In this document: positions 1 to 7,697 of the stretch, piece by piece
Layout of the letters: each line of letters starts with the position of its first letter
How positions within the stretch are numbered: position 1 is the stretch's first letter
Source of the DNA: an uncultured Clostridia bacterium
GTDB lineage: Bacteria; Bacillota; Clostridia; Oscillospirales; CAG-272
DNA length: 36,085 bases
Assembly (NCBI GenBank): GCA_944384525.1
Contig: CALWTR010000034.1
Span: 1 to 36,085, forward strand
Reading direction: 5' to 3'
Position numbers and translations under genes: made by a program
Notes under the pieces: model-generated
What the model was told of the DNA's origin: nothing
What the model saw: the letters and a program-made list of their open reading frames with translations, nothing else
Database searches by the model: none

Positions 1-244
1 AGTCTACATCCTCCCACCAGTTGCGGACTATATCACCGCCGCCGTCACCGCCGCCGCTGCCGCCTCCGCCTTCGTTTCCGCCGCCCTCGTTGTTAGGCAT
101 ATCGGCGCCGCAGTTATCACACTTTCCGTCGCTATTTGCATCGACATGTTCCTTGCACTCCTTGTCTCCGCAGGACGCAAGGACAAAGAGGGTCGAGAGA
201 ACCATGACGACAGCAAGAAACAAACTTAACAGTTTCTTATTCAT
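1..244 (-). CDS. secreted lipoprotein, N-terminal part (cut by window edge)
   Basis: The first 81 codons of a gene that runs off the left edge. The protein begins MNKKLLSLFLAVVMVLS and has a lipoprotein signal ending in LASC, with the lipidated cysteine at residue 25, so it should sit on the outer face of the membrane. Next comes a Cys/His/Asp cluster (CKEHVDANSDGKCDNCGADMP split as C-x2-H-x-D ... DGKCDNC), a motif often seen after the signal in Clostridia surface proteins, then a Gly/Glu/Asp-rich linker of about 20 residues. The functional domain lies outside the window; a solute-binding protein is possible but unproven. The start is supported by AAGGAG a few bases upstream, and a clean promoter lies about 170 bases further up. 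Confidence 0.8.
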   Translation of the reverse strand, partial: MNKKLLSLFLAVVMVLSTLFVLASCGDKECKEHVDANSDGKCDNCGADMPNNEGGGNEGGGGSGGGDGGGDIVRNWWEDVD

Positions 245-412
245 ACGAGTCTCCTTTTCCAAATAGGTAATAATGCTGCCGATACCGTCGGCAGCTCACG
301 GTTCAGCGCGATGGAAACCGGCGCTGTTATATATACCGGTAAAGCCCGGAACGGATCAAACAACGCAGAAACTAAAGCGCCAAATATAATACGCCCTATT
401 TCTCATCTCACC
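245..412 (-). promoter_or_regulatory. long hairpin-rich leader of the lipoprotein gene
   Basis: About 168 bases separate the predicted transcription start from the lipoprotein start codon. Two perfect hairpins lie in it: GCTGCCGA/TCGGCAGC at 275-295 (8 bp, 5-nt loop) and CAGCGC/GCGCTG at 304-326 (6 bp). I do not recognise a known riboswitch. The rest of the gap (413-605) holds the promoter and T-rich sequence with no gene. Confidence 0.4.
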
Positions 413-418
413 GCCATA

Positions 419-447
419 ATAATAGCATACAACTTTTTTAATGTCAA
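419..447 (-). promoter_or_regulatory. sigma-A promoter of the lipoprotein gene
   Basis: Read on the minus strand: -35 TTGACA (442-447), 17-base spacer, -10 TATTAT (419-424). It points toward the lipoprotein gene. Confidence 0.7.
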
Positions 448-605
448 TGTTTTTCACCCCTCAAAAAACATTTTTGACGTATTCAACAATCAAATGCTAC
501 GGTTTTTGTGCAAAATATCGCCCGTATTTGCCTTTATTTTTTATTTTTTCTATTTTGTACTTTTGTCTTCCTTTTGTTATATGTTTTCCTTCTATAACAG
601 ATTAG

Positions 606-628
606 TAAAAAGGCGGGGCTTTCCGCCC
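606..628 (-). terminator. intrinsic terminator of the guaB-fhs operon
   Basis: On the minus strand a GGCGG/CCGCC stem with a 6-nt loop (612-627) is followed by five T (607-611). It lies about 35 bases after the fhs stop. Between the stop and this stem is a perfect 14-base palindrome, CCGGAATATTCCGG, at 638-651. Confidence 0.75.
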
Positions 629-661
629 TGCCCGAATCCGGAATATTCCGGTATACAGCAG

Positions 662-2335
662 TCAAAAAAGCCCCGTTATAACGCCGTTGTCATCGACGTC
701 TATCTTCTCAGCCGCGGGAACGCGCGGAAGCCCCGGCATCGTCATTATATCACCGGTCAATGCTACGACAAATCCCGCCCCGGCGCTGACCTTTACGTCC
801 CTTACGGTTATCCTGAAATGCTCAGGGGCACCGAGGAGAGACGGATCGTCAGAAAAACTGTACTGAGTCTTTGCCATACATACCGGGAGAGAGCCGAAAC
901 CGAGCTCCTCAAAACGTTTGAGCTGTTTTTTCGCCTTAGGTTCAAAATCTACGCCGTCCGCGCGATATATCTTCTCCGCAACTGCGGTTATCTTATCCAT
1001 GAGCGACGCGGAAGATTCGTATGCATATCTGAAATCCGAGGCATCGGAAGAGCAAAGCTGAAGAACAGCAGAAGCGAGATCCTCTCCGCCTGCTCCTCCC
1101 TTTGCCCATACATCAGAGAGCACCGCCTCGACGCCAAAAGCTGCACATTCGGATATCAGCTCGTTTATCTCCGCGTCCGTGTCGGTCGGGAACCTGTTTA
1201 CCGCAACGACAGCCGGCAAGCCATATACGTCTTTTATGTTAGAAACATGGCGGAGAAGATTCGGCATACCGCGCTTAAGAGCGTCCACGTTCTCGACGGA
1301 CAGTTCTGCCTTTGAGACCCCGCCGTGCATTTTCAGCGCCCGTATGGTTGCTACTATCACGACTGCCGACGGAACTATCCCTGCCGCGCGGCATTTTATA
1401 TCCAAAAATTTTTCAGCGCCGAGATCTGCGCCGAATCCCGCCTCAGTGACCGCATAATCCGCAGTCTTCATGGCCATCCGTGTAGCTATTACCGAGTTGC
1501 ACCCGTGCGCGATATTTGCAAAAGGTCCGCCGTGAACAAACGCGGGGGTGCCTTCGAGAGTCTGTACAAGGTTCGGTTTTATAGCGTCCTTCAAAAGAGC
1601 CGCCATTGCACCGGCGGCATGCAGATCCCCTGCGGTGACCGGCTTTTCATCATATGTATACGCAACTATTATATCGGAGAGACGGCGCTTCAGATCTGCG
1701 ATCGAGGAGGAGAGACACAGCACCGCCATTACTTCGGAGGCGACCGTTATATCGAATCCGTCTTCCCTGGGCGTGCCGTTCACTCTGCCGCCGAGCCCGT
1801 CCACAATGAATCTCAACTGACGATCGTTCATATCGACGCATCTCTTCCAGGTTATGCGCCTGGGAGCTATTCCGAGGGCGTTGCCCTGCTGGATGTGGTT
1901 GTCAAGCATTGCGGCAAGCAGATTGTTCGCAGCGCCTATCGCATGAAAATCACCGGTGAAATGAAGGTTTATATCCTCCATTGGCACCACCTGAGCATAT
2001 CCGCCTCCGGCCGCTCCGCCCTTTATACCGAACACAGGTCCGAGAGACGGCTCCCTGAGTGCGACGCACACCTTTTTGCCGAGGCGAGAGAGGGCATCGG
2101 CAAGTCCGATGGTAGTTGTCGTCTTTCCCTCTCCTGCCGGGGTCGGAGATATAGCCGTGACCAATATCAGCTTCCCGTCCGCGGAATGATCCGGGTCTTT
2201 CAGCAGAGACAGATCTATTTTAGCCTTGTATTTTCCGTATCTCTCAAGATGTTCCTCCGTTATCCCGACACGCTCCGCGACCTTTTCTATCGGCAGAATT
2301 TTCGCGGCCTGGGCTATCTCAATGTCCGTCATCAT
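662..2335 (-). CDS. fhs: formate--tetrahydrofolate ligase
   Basis: Makes 10-formyl-THF from formate, THF and ATP, feeding purine synthesis and, in acetogens, the methyl branch of the Wood-Ljungdahl pathway. The protein is 557 residues, the usual length. A P-loop TPAGEGKTT lies at about residues 65-73, followed by [28 protein letters not shown] and [11 protein letters not shown], which are family hallmarks (quoted in two pieces: [18 protein letters not shown], then [11 protein letters not shown]). I chose the ATG at 2335 because GGGGG lies 9 bases upstream; an in-frame TTG at 2344 and the next ATG at 2332 are alternatives. It follows guaB by 43 bases with no terminator between, so the two are probably co-transcribed, and a terminator follows the stop. 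Confidence 0.97.
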   Translation of the reverse strand: MMTDIEIAQAAKILPIEKVAERVGITEEHLERYGKYKAKIDLSLLKDPDHSADGKLILVTAISPTPAGEGKTTTTIGLADALSRLGKKVCVALREPSLGPVFGIKGGAAGGGYAQVVPMEDINLHFTGDFHAIGAANNLLAAMLDNHIQQGNALGIAPRRITWKRCVDMNDRQLRFIVDGLGGRVNGTPREDGFDITVASEVMAVLCLSSSIADLKRRLSDIIVAYTYDEKPVTAGDLHAAGAMAALLKDAIKPNLVQTLEGTPAFVHGGPFANIAHGCNSVIATRMAMKTADYAVTEAGFGADLGAEKFLDIKCRAAGIVPSAVVIVATIRALKMHGGVSKAELSVENVDALKRGMPNLLRHVSNIKDVYGLPAVVAVNRFPTDTDAEINELISECAAFGVEAVLSDVWAKGGAGGEDLASAVLQLCSSDASDFRYAYESSASLMDKITAVAEKIYRADGVDFEPKAKKQLKRFEELGFGSLPVCMAKTQYSFSDDPSLLGAPEHFRITVRDVKVSAGAGFVVALTGDIMTMPGLPRVPAAEKIDVDDNGVITGLF

Positions 2336-2378
2336 AACAAGCAACCCCCGTATAAGTAAATTTCAGCTCTATATCCTA

Positions 2379-3887
2379 TCACCTGTTGCGGTTGGCAGTA
2401 TCCCTGAGCATTACGTCATGGTATCCGCCCTCGATTATACTGGTTGAGGACACCAGCGTTATTTTAGCCTTCTTCTGGAGATCGGGTATATTTGTAACCC
2501 CGCAGTTGCACATAGTGGACTTGACCTTGTAAAGCGATTTTGCGACGTTATCGTGCAGACTTCCCGCATAAGTTACGTATGAGTCTACACCCTCTTCGAA
2601 AGAAAGCTTGGCCTTTCCGCCGAGATCGTATCTCTGCCAGTTCCTTGCTCTGTTTGAGCCCTCGCCCCAGTACTCCTTGACATAGGTCCCGTTTATCATG
2701 AGCTTACTTGTCGGGCTCTCGTCAAAGCGGGCAAAATACCTTCCGAGCATCATAAAATCAGCCCCCATTGCAAGAGCCAGAGTCATATGATAATCATGCA
2801 CGATACCGCCGTCAGAACAGATCGGAATATAAACTCCAGTTTTCTTAAAATACTCATCGCGGGCCGCGGCGATCTCGATCACCGCGCTGGCCTGTCCGCG
2901 TCCGATACCCTTCTGCTCCCGGGTTATGCAGATCGATCCGCCGCCGATACCTATCTTTACAAAATCCGCTCCCGCCTCGGCGAGGAAAAGGAAGCCGTCG
3001 CGGTCTACCACATTGCCGGCTCCTACTTTTACCTTATCTCCGTATTTTCCGCGGATGAAGTCGAGCGTCTTCTTCTGCCATATCGTATACCCCTCGGAAG
3101 AATCTATGCAGAGCACGTCAGCGCCCGCCTCAACAAGAGCCGGCACGCGTTTCTCATAGTCGAGGGTATTTATACCGGCGCCGACGATATAGCTCTTGTT
3201 TGCGTCAAGGAGCTCAAGCGGGTTCTCCTTATGCTGAGAGTAGTCCTTGCGGAACACGAAATACATCAGGCGTCCGTCGTTATCGACAATAGGCAGAGAA
3301 TTCAGTTTATTGTCCCATATTATATCGTTTGCTTCCTTTAGGGTCGTGCCCTTGGGGGCTGTAACGAGTTTTGAAAGCGGAGTCATGAATGTCTCCACCT
3401 TAAGATCAGTGCTCATCCTGCTGACGCGGTAATCTCTGCCGGTAACTATGCCGAGGAGTTTTCCGTTCGAGGTACCGTCGTCGGTGACCGCGACTGTCGA
3501 ATGTCCGTATCTCTCCACCAGGTCGAGAACGTCTGCCAGGGTATCGTCAGGACGAACGTTGGAATCGCTGACTACAAAGCCGGCTTTGTAATTCTTTACT
3601 CTGGCTATCATTGCCGCCTCATCCTCTATGGACTGTGAGCCGTAGATGAAAGATATACCGCCCTCCTTTGCCAGCGCAATGGCCATCTTATCGTCCGAAA
3701 CGGACTGCATGATCGCGCTGACAAGCGGTATATTCAGCGACAGCGGGCATTCCTCCTTGCCCTTCTTATACTTCACAAGAGGAGTTTTAAGAGTCACGTT
3801 AGCGGGTATGCAGTTCTCATCTGTATAACCTGGAATGAGAAGATACTCGCTAAAAGTATGCGAAACTTCCGGAATAATAATGGCCAT
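2379..3887 (-). CDS. guaB: IMP dehydrogenase
   Basis: Oxidises IMP to XMP with NAD+, the first committed step of GMP synthesis. The 502-residue protein has the classic layout: a split TIM barrel, with two CBS domains inserted at about residues 95-225. The catalytic loop reads [12 protein letters not shown], with the active-site cysteine at residue 320; most bacterial forms have GPGSICTTR, so the second glycine is a small departure. A later [20 protein letters not shown] segment and the flap region with [15 protein letters not shown] also fit. The start has GTGAGGATC just upstream. It is first in an operon with fhs, which makes the one-carbon donor used twice in purine synthesis. Confidence 0.97.
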   Translation of the reverse strand: MAIIIPEVSHTFSEYLLIPGYTDENCIPANVTLKTPLVKYKKGKEECPLSLNIPLVSAIMQSVSDDKMAIALAKEGGISFIYGSQSIEDEAAMIARVKNYKAGFVVSDSNVRPDDTLADVLDLVERYGHSTVAVTDDGTSNGKLLGIVTGRDYRVSRMSTDLKVETFMTPLSKLVTAPKGTTLKEANDIIWDNKLNSLPIVDNDGRLMYFVFRKDYSQHKENPLELLDANKSYIVGAGINTLDYEKRVPALVEAGADVLCIDSSEGYTIWQKKTLDFIRGKYGDKVKVGAGNVVDRDGFLFLAEAGADFVKIGIGGGSICITREQKGIGRGQASAVIEIAAARDEYFKKTGVYIPICSDGGIVHDYHMTLALAMGADFMMLGRYFARFDESPTSKLMINGTYVKEYWGEGSNRARNWQRYDLGGKAKLSFEEGVDSYVTYAGSLHDNVAKSLYKVKSTMCNCGVTNIPDLQKKAKITLVSSTSIIEGGYHDVMLRDTANRNR

Positions 3888-3921
3888 ATACGATCCTCAC
3901 TTTCGATTTTTACACTTTTGC

Positions 3922-3951
3922 CTACGCCTCCCGTAGCGGAACAGAGTTCCG
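3922..3951 (-). promoter_or_regulatory. two adjacent hairpins in the guaB leader
   Basis: In the transcript order, a CGGAAC/GTTCCG stem with a 3-nt loop (3937-3951) is followed directly by a CTACG/CGTAG stem with a 5-nt loop (3922-3936). They lie inside the roughly 90-base leader between the promoter and guaB. I could not match this to the purine, PRPP or ppGpp riboswitch consensus. No T-run follows, so it is not an obvious terminator. Confidence 0.45.
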
Positions 3952-3985
3952 TCGTCGGCCTGGGTATCTATGCTTATTAAAAATA

Positions 3986-4014
3986 ATTATATCATTATAC
4001 GATAAAATAATCAA
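3986..4014 (-). promoter_or_regulatory. sigma-A promoter of guaB-fhs
   Basis: Minus strand: -35 TTGATT (4009-4014), 17-base spacer, -10 TATAAT (3986-3991). The predicted start is near 3979, giving a leader of about 90 bases. Confidence 0.75.
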
Positions 4015-4073
4015 TAGGATACGACATTTTTTGCTCCGTCGATCACTCGTTTTAACGTACAGCAAGAACGCTA

Positions 4074-4102
4074 TTGAATAATCAAGCGCATTATGCTATA
4101 AT
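4074..4102 (+). promoter_or_regulatory. sigma-A promoter of the VOC gene
   Basis: -35 TTGAAT (4074-4079), 17-base spacer, -10 TATAAT (4097-4102). It lies back to back with the guaB promoter. Confidence 0.7.
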
Positions 4103-4178
4103 AAATTACGCTGAAAGGATCCGCGTATCTTGAGCGATGGCCGCCTCAAAAAAATACAGGCGCGGAGATATTTGTGAT

Positions 4179-4556
4179 ATGATACTGGGAATAGAACATA
4201 TCGGACTTGTCGCAAGAGACGTAGACAAGCTGTGCGATTGGTATAACAAAGTGTTTGGCTTTAAAACGATACGCGTTCTCGAGGACGGCTCCACATTTAT
4301 TGAAGCGCAGAACGGATTTAAAATAGAGATATACAAACTGAAAGAGGACGATCTGGAGAAGCATCACAACCACGTCAAAGGGCTACGGCATATCGCGATA
4401 GATGTAGAGGACTTTGAATACGAGAAACAAAGGCTCACCGATCTGGGCGTAGAATGGGCGAACTACGAGGTATATAACGAAAACGTTAAACTGGCGCTCT
4501 TCTACGATATAGAGGGGAACCTGATACATATAACACGCAGGACTCTCCCTCTTTAA
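4179..4556 (+). CDS. VOC-family (glyoxalase/dioxygenase-fold) protein
   Basis: A small two-repeat VOC protein of 125 residues. The first repeat starts MILGIEHIGLVARDVDKLCDWY and the second GLRHIAIDVEDFEYEKQRL; both begin with the histidine that binds metal in this fold. The closing motif is FYDIEGNLIHI. In many members the last metal ligand is a Glu in the DPDGNxxEL motif; here a His stands there. The substrate cannot be told. I chose ATG at 4179 (GGAG 11 bases upstream, and the usual family N-terminus) over the in-frame ATG at 4137, which would add 14 unlikely residues. It precedes the ABC exporter by 87 bases with no terminator, so it may share its transcript. Confidence 0.85.
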   Translation: MILGIEHIGLVARDVDKLCDWYNKVFGFKTIRVLEDGSTFIEAQNGFKIEIYKLKEDDLEKHHNHVKGLRHIAIDVEDFEYEKQRLTDLGVEWANYEVYNENVKLALFYDIEGNLIHITRRTLPL

Positions 4557-4643
4557 ACACTCCTGCTATCTGCACGGCATGTTTGTGCAAAGGCGTATTT
4601 TATGTAAATAATTATAGACATTCAAGCATACGATGAGGGGCAA

Positions 4644-5564
4644 ATGGCAAATATAATAGAAATAAAAGACCTCCGAAAGTACTTCGGAGACATCCATGCC
4701 GTTGACGGAATATCCTTCCGCGTAAAAGAAGGTGAACTTTTTTCCTTTCTCGGTCTGAACGGAGCCGGTAAAAGCACGACTATATCGGTAATATGCGGTC
4801 TTTTGAGAAAGGATTCCGGCGAAGTGCTTATCTGCGGCAAGGATCCGGACGACGGCACAGATGAGATAAAATCAGCGATAGGAGCGGTATTTCAGACCTC
4901 GAGGCTTGATCTCCCGCTTTCTGTCAACGACAATCTCAAGACGAGAGCCTCGCTCTACGGTATAACCGGGCAGTCGTTCCGAAACAGGATAGAAGAGCTC
5001 GACGCGCTCTTCAACATAAAAGATCTGCTGCACCGCCCGTTCGGAAAGCTGTCCGGCGGACAAAAACGGCGGATCGATATCGCAAGGGCGCTGATACACG
5101 ACCCTAAGATATTGATACTGGACGAGCCGACGACCGGGTTGGATCCGCAATCGCGCATAATGGTATGGGACGCCATAAAGGTGCTCAGAAAGACTCACGG
5201 GCTTACCGTTTTCCTCACGACTCACTATATGGAAGAGGCGGCGGAATCGGATTTTATAGTCATCATTGATTCCGGAAAGATAGCCGCAGAGGGTACGCCG
5301 CACGATCTTAAAGAGAAGTATGCCCATGATCTCATAAAGCTCTACGGAGCAGACGCGGGACGTGTATCCTCTGCCGGGCTGGAATTCAAGCAGGAAAACG
5401 GCTATCTGTCAATACCCGTCCGGGACACAGAAGCCGCAAAAGAGCTGATATTGAAAATGCCGGATCTTTTCACTGACTTTGAGGTAGTTAAAGGCAACAT
5501 GGATGACGTGTTTCTCAACGCTACCGGAAAAAAGCTTTCGGGATCGGAGGATTTTGCAAAATGA
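4644..5564 (+). CDS. ABC exporter ATP-binding protein (DrrA-like)
   Basis: The ATPase of an ABC-2 type exporter, 306 residues. Walker A is GLNGAGKST at residues 37-45, the signature LSGGQKRR is near 136, Walker B ILILDEPTTGLD is near 157, and the switch region LTTHYME follows. The C-terminal 70 residues form the extra domain found in DrrA/CcmA-like subunits. Exports of this type include drugs, lipids or antibiotics; the cargo is unknown here. The stop overlaps the next gene's start by four bases (ATGA), so the two are translationally coupled. Confidence 0.95.
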   Translation: MANIIEIKDLRKYFGDIHAVDGISFRVKEGELFSFLGLNGAGKSTTISVICGLLRKDSGEVLICGKDPDDGTDEIKSAIGAVFQTSRLDLPLSVNDNLKTRASLYGITGQSFRNRIEELDALFNIKDLLHRPFGKLSGGQKRRIDIARALIHDPKILILDEPTTGLDPQSRIMVWDAIKVLRKTHGLTVFLTTHYMEEAAESDFIVIIDSGKIAAEGTPHDLKEKYAHDLIKLYGADAGRVSSAGLEFKQENGYLSIPVRDTEAAKELILKMPDLFTDFEVVKGNMDDVFLNATGKKLSGSEDFAK

Positions 5565-6466
5565 ACGGCGCCGTATCGCTCAAATACTTGACAGGCAGAA
5601 ACATCCGCCTGTATTTCAAGGATAAAATCACATTTTTTACCTCACTGATAACCCCGCTTTTGCTTCTTGTGCTCTTTTCGACTTTTCTGAAAAACATATA
5701 CCGGGACACATTTCTGCAAATGATCCCTCCGTCGATCAAGCTTGACGAAAACATAGCCGACGCATTTACCGCAGGCTGGATGATGAGTTCAATATTGTCC
5801 GTCACATGCGTCACCGTGTCGTTTTGCTCTAATCTGATAGCCGCGAACGACAAAATCAGCGGAGCTATAACCGACCTGTCAGTATCGCCGGTGCGCAGCG
5901 AGATAATATATGCGAGCTATTTTTTGGCAAATCTCTTCACTACGCTGATCATATGCCTTTCAACTATGCTTATAGGATTTATCTACATAGCGACGCAGGG
6001 ATGGTATTACACCGCAGGAGAGACGTTCGTGATACTGCTGAACGTCCTGCTTATGGTCACGTTCGGCTCAACGCTGGCCGCGGCATTTGAATTCAATATA
6101 AAGACGACCGGTGGGATAAGCGCAGTCACAGCGCTTGTCAGCGCACTGTACGGCTTTATATGCGGCGCTTATATGCCGATGTCTCAGTTTTCAAAAATCA
6201 TAAAAGATACACTCACCTTCCTGCCAAGCTCATATGGCACGGTTTTACTCAGAAACAATTATGTACGACCGGTAACTGATGAACTGTCCGGGATAGTCCC
6301 CGGCGAGCTCATCAGCGCGATACATGACGCCGTCGACGTAAACATTTACTTTTTCGATCACAGAGTCGAAGTATGGAAAATGTATATCATAGTTGCAGTC
6401 ACAGCTTTGGCGGCTTTTTCCGTTTATTTGATCATGACCATGTTTGCCAAAAGAAAAAAATCATGA
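5561..6466 (+). CDS. ABC-2 type permease (DrrB-like)
   Basis: The membrane partner of the upstream ATPase, 301 residues with about six hydrophobic helices. The N-terminus SLKYLTGRNIRLYFKDKITF is the typical cytoplasmic lead-in of ABC-2 permeases, followed by a first helix, a periplasmic-side loop with NIADAFTAGWMMSS, and the conserved LVSALYGFICGAYMPMSQF segment before the late helices. It ends with basic residues AKRKKS. The gene starts inside the last codons of the ATPase and ends before a very strong terminator. Confidence 0.93.
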   Translation: MNGAVSLKYLTGRNIRLYFKDKITFFTSLITPLLLLVLFSTFLKNIYRDTFLQMIPPSIKLDENIADAFTAGWMMSSILSVTCVTVSFCSNLIAANDKISGAITDLSVSPVRSEIIYASYFLANLFTTLIICLSTMLIGFIYIATQGWYYTAGETFVILLNVLLMVTFGSTLAAAFEFNIKTTGGISAVTALVSALYGFICGAYMPMSQFSKIIKDTLTFLPSSYGTVLLRNNYVRPVTDELSGIVPGELISAIHDAVDVNIYFFDHRVEVWKMYIIVAVTALAAFSVYLIMTMFAKRKKS

Positions 6467-6510
6467 GCAAAGCCGGCGCTTACCGGTGCGCGATTGGGAT
6501 CGACAATACA

Positions 6511-6545
6511 AAACAACAGCGGCGCATTGCGCCGCTGTTGTTTTT
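6511..6545 (+). terminator. strong terminator after the ABC exporter
   Basis: A perfect 15-bp stem, AAACAACAGCGGCGC/GCGCCGCTGTTGTTT, with a 3-nt loop (6511-6543), followed by T. The A-run on the left means it could act in both directions. Confidence 0.92.
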
Positions 6546-6747
6546 GATTCAGCTTTACTTCACGTCTATAATGCGAGCATATGGAAATATTAAGCATGAC
6601 GAGTGTATTTTTGCACATATCAGCCCCTGTTAAATACATAGCACATCATATATAATTGTTTAGAGGTTATATTTTCGGGAGATAATATTATGCGGACTTA
6701 CAGTTTCAAACCATATGTCTTCCTATCTTTGTTTCGAGGTGATTTTT

Positions 6748-6978
6748 TTGAACGACAATTTTTATGTAGAGTACCGTGATTTCGGACTTTCGGTTTCATA
6801 TTTCAGAAAGGCAAGAGGGCTCACTCAACAGCAACTTGCCGACAAAATGGACGTAAACTATGAAACCATAAGCCGCATAGAGAACGCCAATACCGGACTC
6901 TCCATGGATATGCTTTTCGAACTCTCACGTGCTCTCGGAGTAACGCTGCATGAGCTGTTCGCACATGCCCGCCTGTGA
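6748..6978 (+). CDS. small XRE-family HTH regulator
   Basis: A 76-residue DNA-binding protein consisting almost only of one Cro/CI-type helix-turn-helix: FRKARGLTQQQLADKMD, then VNYETISRIENANTGLS, then MLFELSRALGVTLHELF. The best start is a TTG at 6748 with GAGGTGAT six bases upstream; an ATG at 6715 in frame lacks a ribosome binding site. There is no partner toxin, phage gene or sensor domain beside it. It converges with the structured RNA gene downstream, and their two terminators lie between them. Confidence 0.85.
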   Translation: MNDNFYVEYRDFGLSVSYFRKARGLTQQQLADKMDVNYETISRIENANTGLSMDMLFELSRALGVTLHELFAHARL

Positions 6979-7001
6979 TAAGGCTTTATAAATGTGAGCC
7001 G

Positions 7002-7030
7002 CCCGTAGGTTTTAATCCTGCGGGTTTTTT
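7002..7030 (+). terminator. terminator of the XRE gene
   Basis: CCCGTAGG/CCTGCGGG stem (7002-7009 with 7017-7024, one G-T pair), 7-nt loop, then six T. Confidence 0.85.
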
Positions 7031-7090
7031 ATTGTCTCTATGACTTGAGTTTTTTTCTGCCCGCCCCTGCTTTTCAAGCTCATAAAACAC

Positions 7091-7123
7091 AAAAAGGTGT
7101 ACACGACCGAAGTCATGCACACC
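7091..7123 (-). terminator. terminator of the structured RNA, UUCG tetraloop
   Basis: Minus strand: GGTGTGCATGAC, loop TTCG, GTCGTGTACACC (7096-7123), 12 bp with two G-U pairs, then five T (7091-7095). An upstream ACCGAAG (7136-7142) is complementary to CUUCGGU that includes the loop, and also to UUCGGU at 7121-7126, so an alternative anti-terminator fold is possible. Confidence 0.9.
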
Positions 7124-7297
7124 GAAAAACGCAAACTTCGGTTGTTGTCACACAAACTAATCGGCATATGTATGAACCTATGCTTAAATTAGTGAAGCTT
7201 GCATTTTTACCTAAATAAACGTCAAAATTTAAGCAAAGGTAAAAATAAGCGCCTCCTCATCAAGAAGCACCCGCGCCGATAATTAAGTTTGTGTGAC
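7091..7297 (-). ncRNA. free-standing structured small RNA (about 207 nt, possibly 6S-like)
   Basis: Transcribed on the minus strand from its own promoter and ended by its own terminator, with no reading frame. The ends are closed by a perfect 14-bp stem, TTGTCACACAAACT with AGTTTGTGTGACAA (7286-7299 and 7145-7158), continued by UCGGC/GCCGA (7275-7279 and 7161-7165). Inside, in 5' to 3' order: a GUGCUUCUU-GAUG-AGGAGGCGC hairpin (7249-7270); UUUUUACCU pairing with AGGUAAAAA (7237-7245 and 7204-7212); and UGCUUAAAUU (7226-7235), which lies in that loop but is a perfect complement to AAUUUAAGCA downstream (7181-7190). The last pair makes either an H-type pseudoknot or, with ACCU/AGGU added, an alternative 14-bp rod around one mismatch. 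Size, own promoter, end-closing stem and central bubble resemble 6S RNA, but I cannot confirm the family. No sense gene follows, so it is not an obvious riboswitch. Confidence 0.75.
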
Positions 7298-7303
7298 AAT
7301 TCG

Positions 7304-7332
7304 ATTATATCATAACGCGCTTGAATTTACAA
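7304..7332 (-). promoter_or_regulatory. sigma-A promoter of the structured RNA
   Basis: Minus strand: -35 TTGTAA (7327-7332), 17-base spacer, -10 TATAAT (7304-7309). The expected start, 7 bases on, is the G at about 7297, the first base of the closing stem. Confidence 0.8.
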
Positions 7333-7448
7333 TATTTTTATAAAATTTCCGCGCCTTTTATGTAAACCGTGTATTTTGTATTGTTTATGCGTATTAAATT
7401 ATATAATGGCGCTGGATCACCCTACGGCGAACAACTGTCATAAATGAT

Positions 7449-7493
7449 AAAAAAACAAAAACCGCAATGAACCGTATATCCGATCCATTGCGG
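7449..7493 (-). terminator. terminator-like hairpin downstream of the glycosidase-like gene
   Basis: Minus strand: CCGCAATG/CATTGCGG stem (7462-7469 with 7486-7493), 16-nt loop, followed by a T-rich tail. It is the second of two hairpins after the gene ending at 7698. The stretch 7333-7697 holds only these hairpins and AT-rich sequence; I see no supportable gene. Confidence 0.6.
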
Positions 7494-7580
7494 GAAAAAT
7501 ATCTGCAAGCCGATCAACGTCCGAATGATAAACCTATATATGGATCCTCCGCGCGTCAAGCAAAAGCAGTCTTATTCAAC

Positions 7581-7635
7581 AAAAAAACACCACCGATACT
7601 CCCAAAAGCCGTAAAAGGCGGGGAATTCGGTGGTG
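7581..7635 (-). terminator. terminator of the glycosidase-like gene
   Basis: Minus strand: CACCACCGA/TCGGTGGTG stem (7588-7596 with 7627-7635), a 30-nt loop, then seven T (7581-7587). Confidence 0.75.
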
Positions 7636-7697
7636 ATCAAATTGGCGCGTGTTGACAAAAAAGATGCCACACCTCGGGTTGCTTTTTTAATCCAATA

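Noticed and set aside
21-266. Proline-rich plus-strand frame at the left edge
   Set aside because: It is the complement of the Gly/Glu-rich linker of the lipoprotein gene.
311-1315. 334-residue plus-strand open frame
   Set aside because: It runs antisense through fhs and the T-rich gap, has no ribosome binding site and no recognisable domain.
1325-2359. 344-residue plus-strand open frame
   Set aside because: It is the antisense shadow of fhs, which is certain from its motifs.
3900-3991. Purine riboswitch in the guaB leader
   Set aside because: The conserved junction and loop sequences of the purine aptamer are absent; only two simple hairpins are seen.
6748-6978. Toxin-antitoxin module with the XRE protein as antitoxin
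   Set aside because: No second small gene lies beside it; the neighbours are a terminator and a noncoding RNA.
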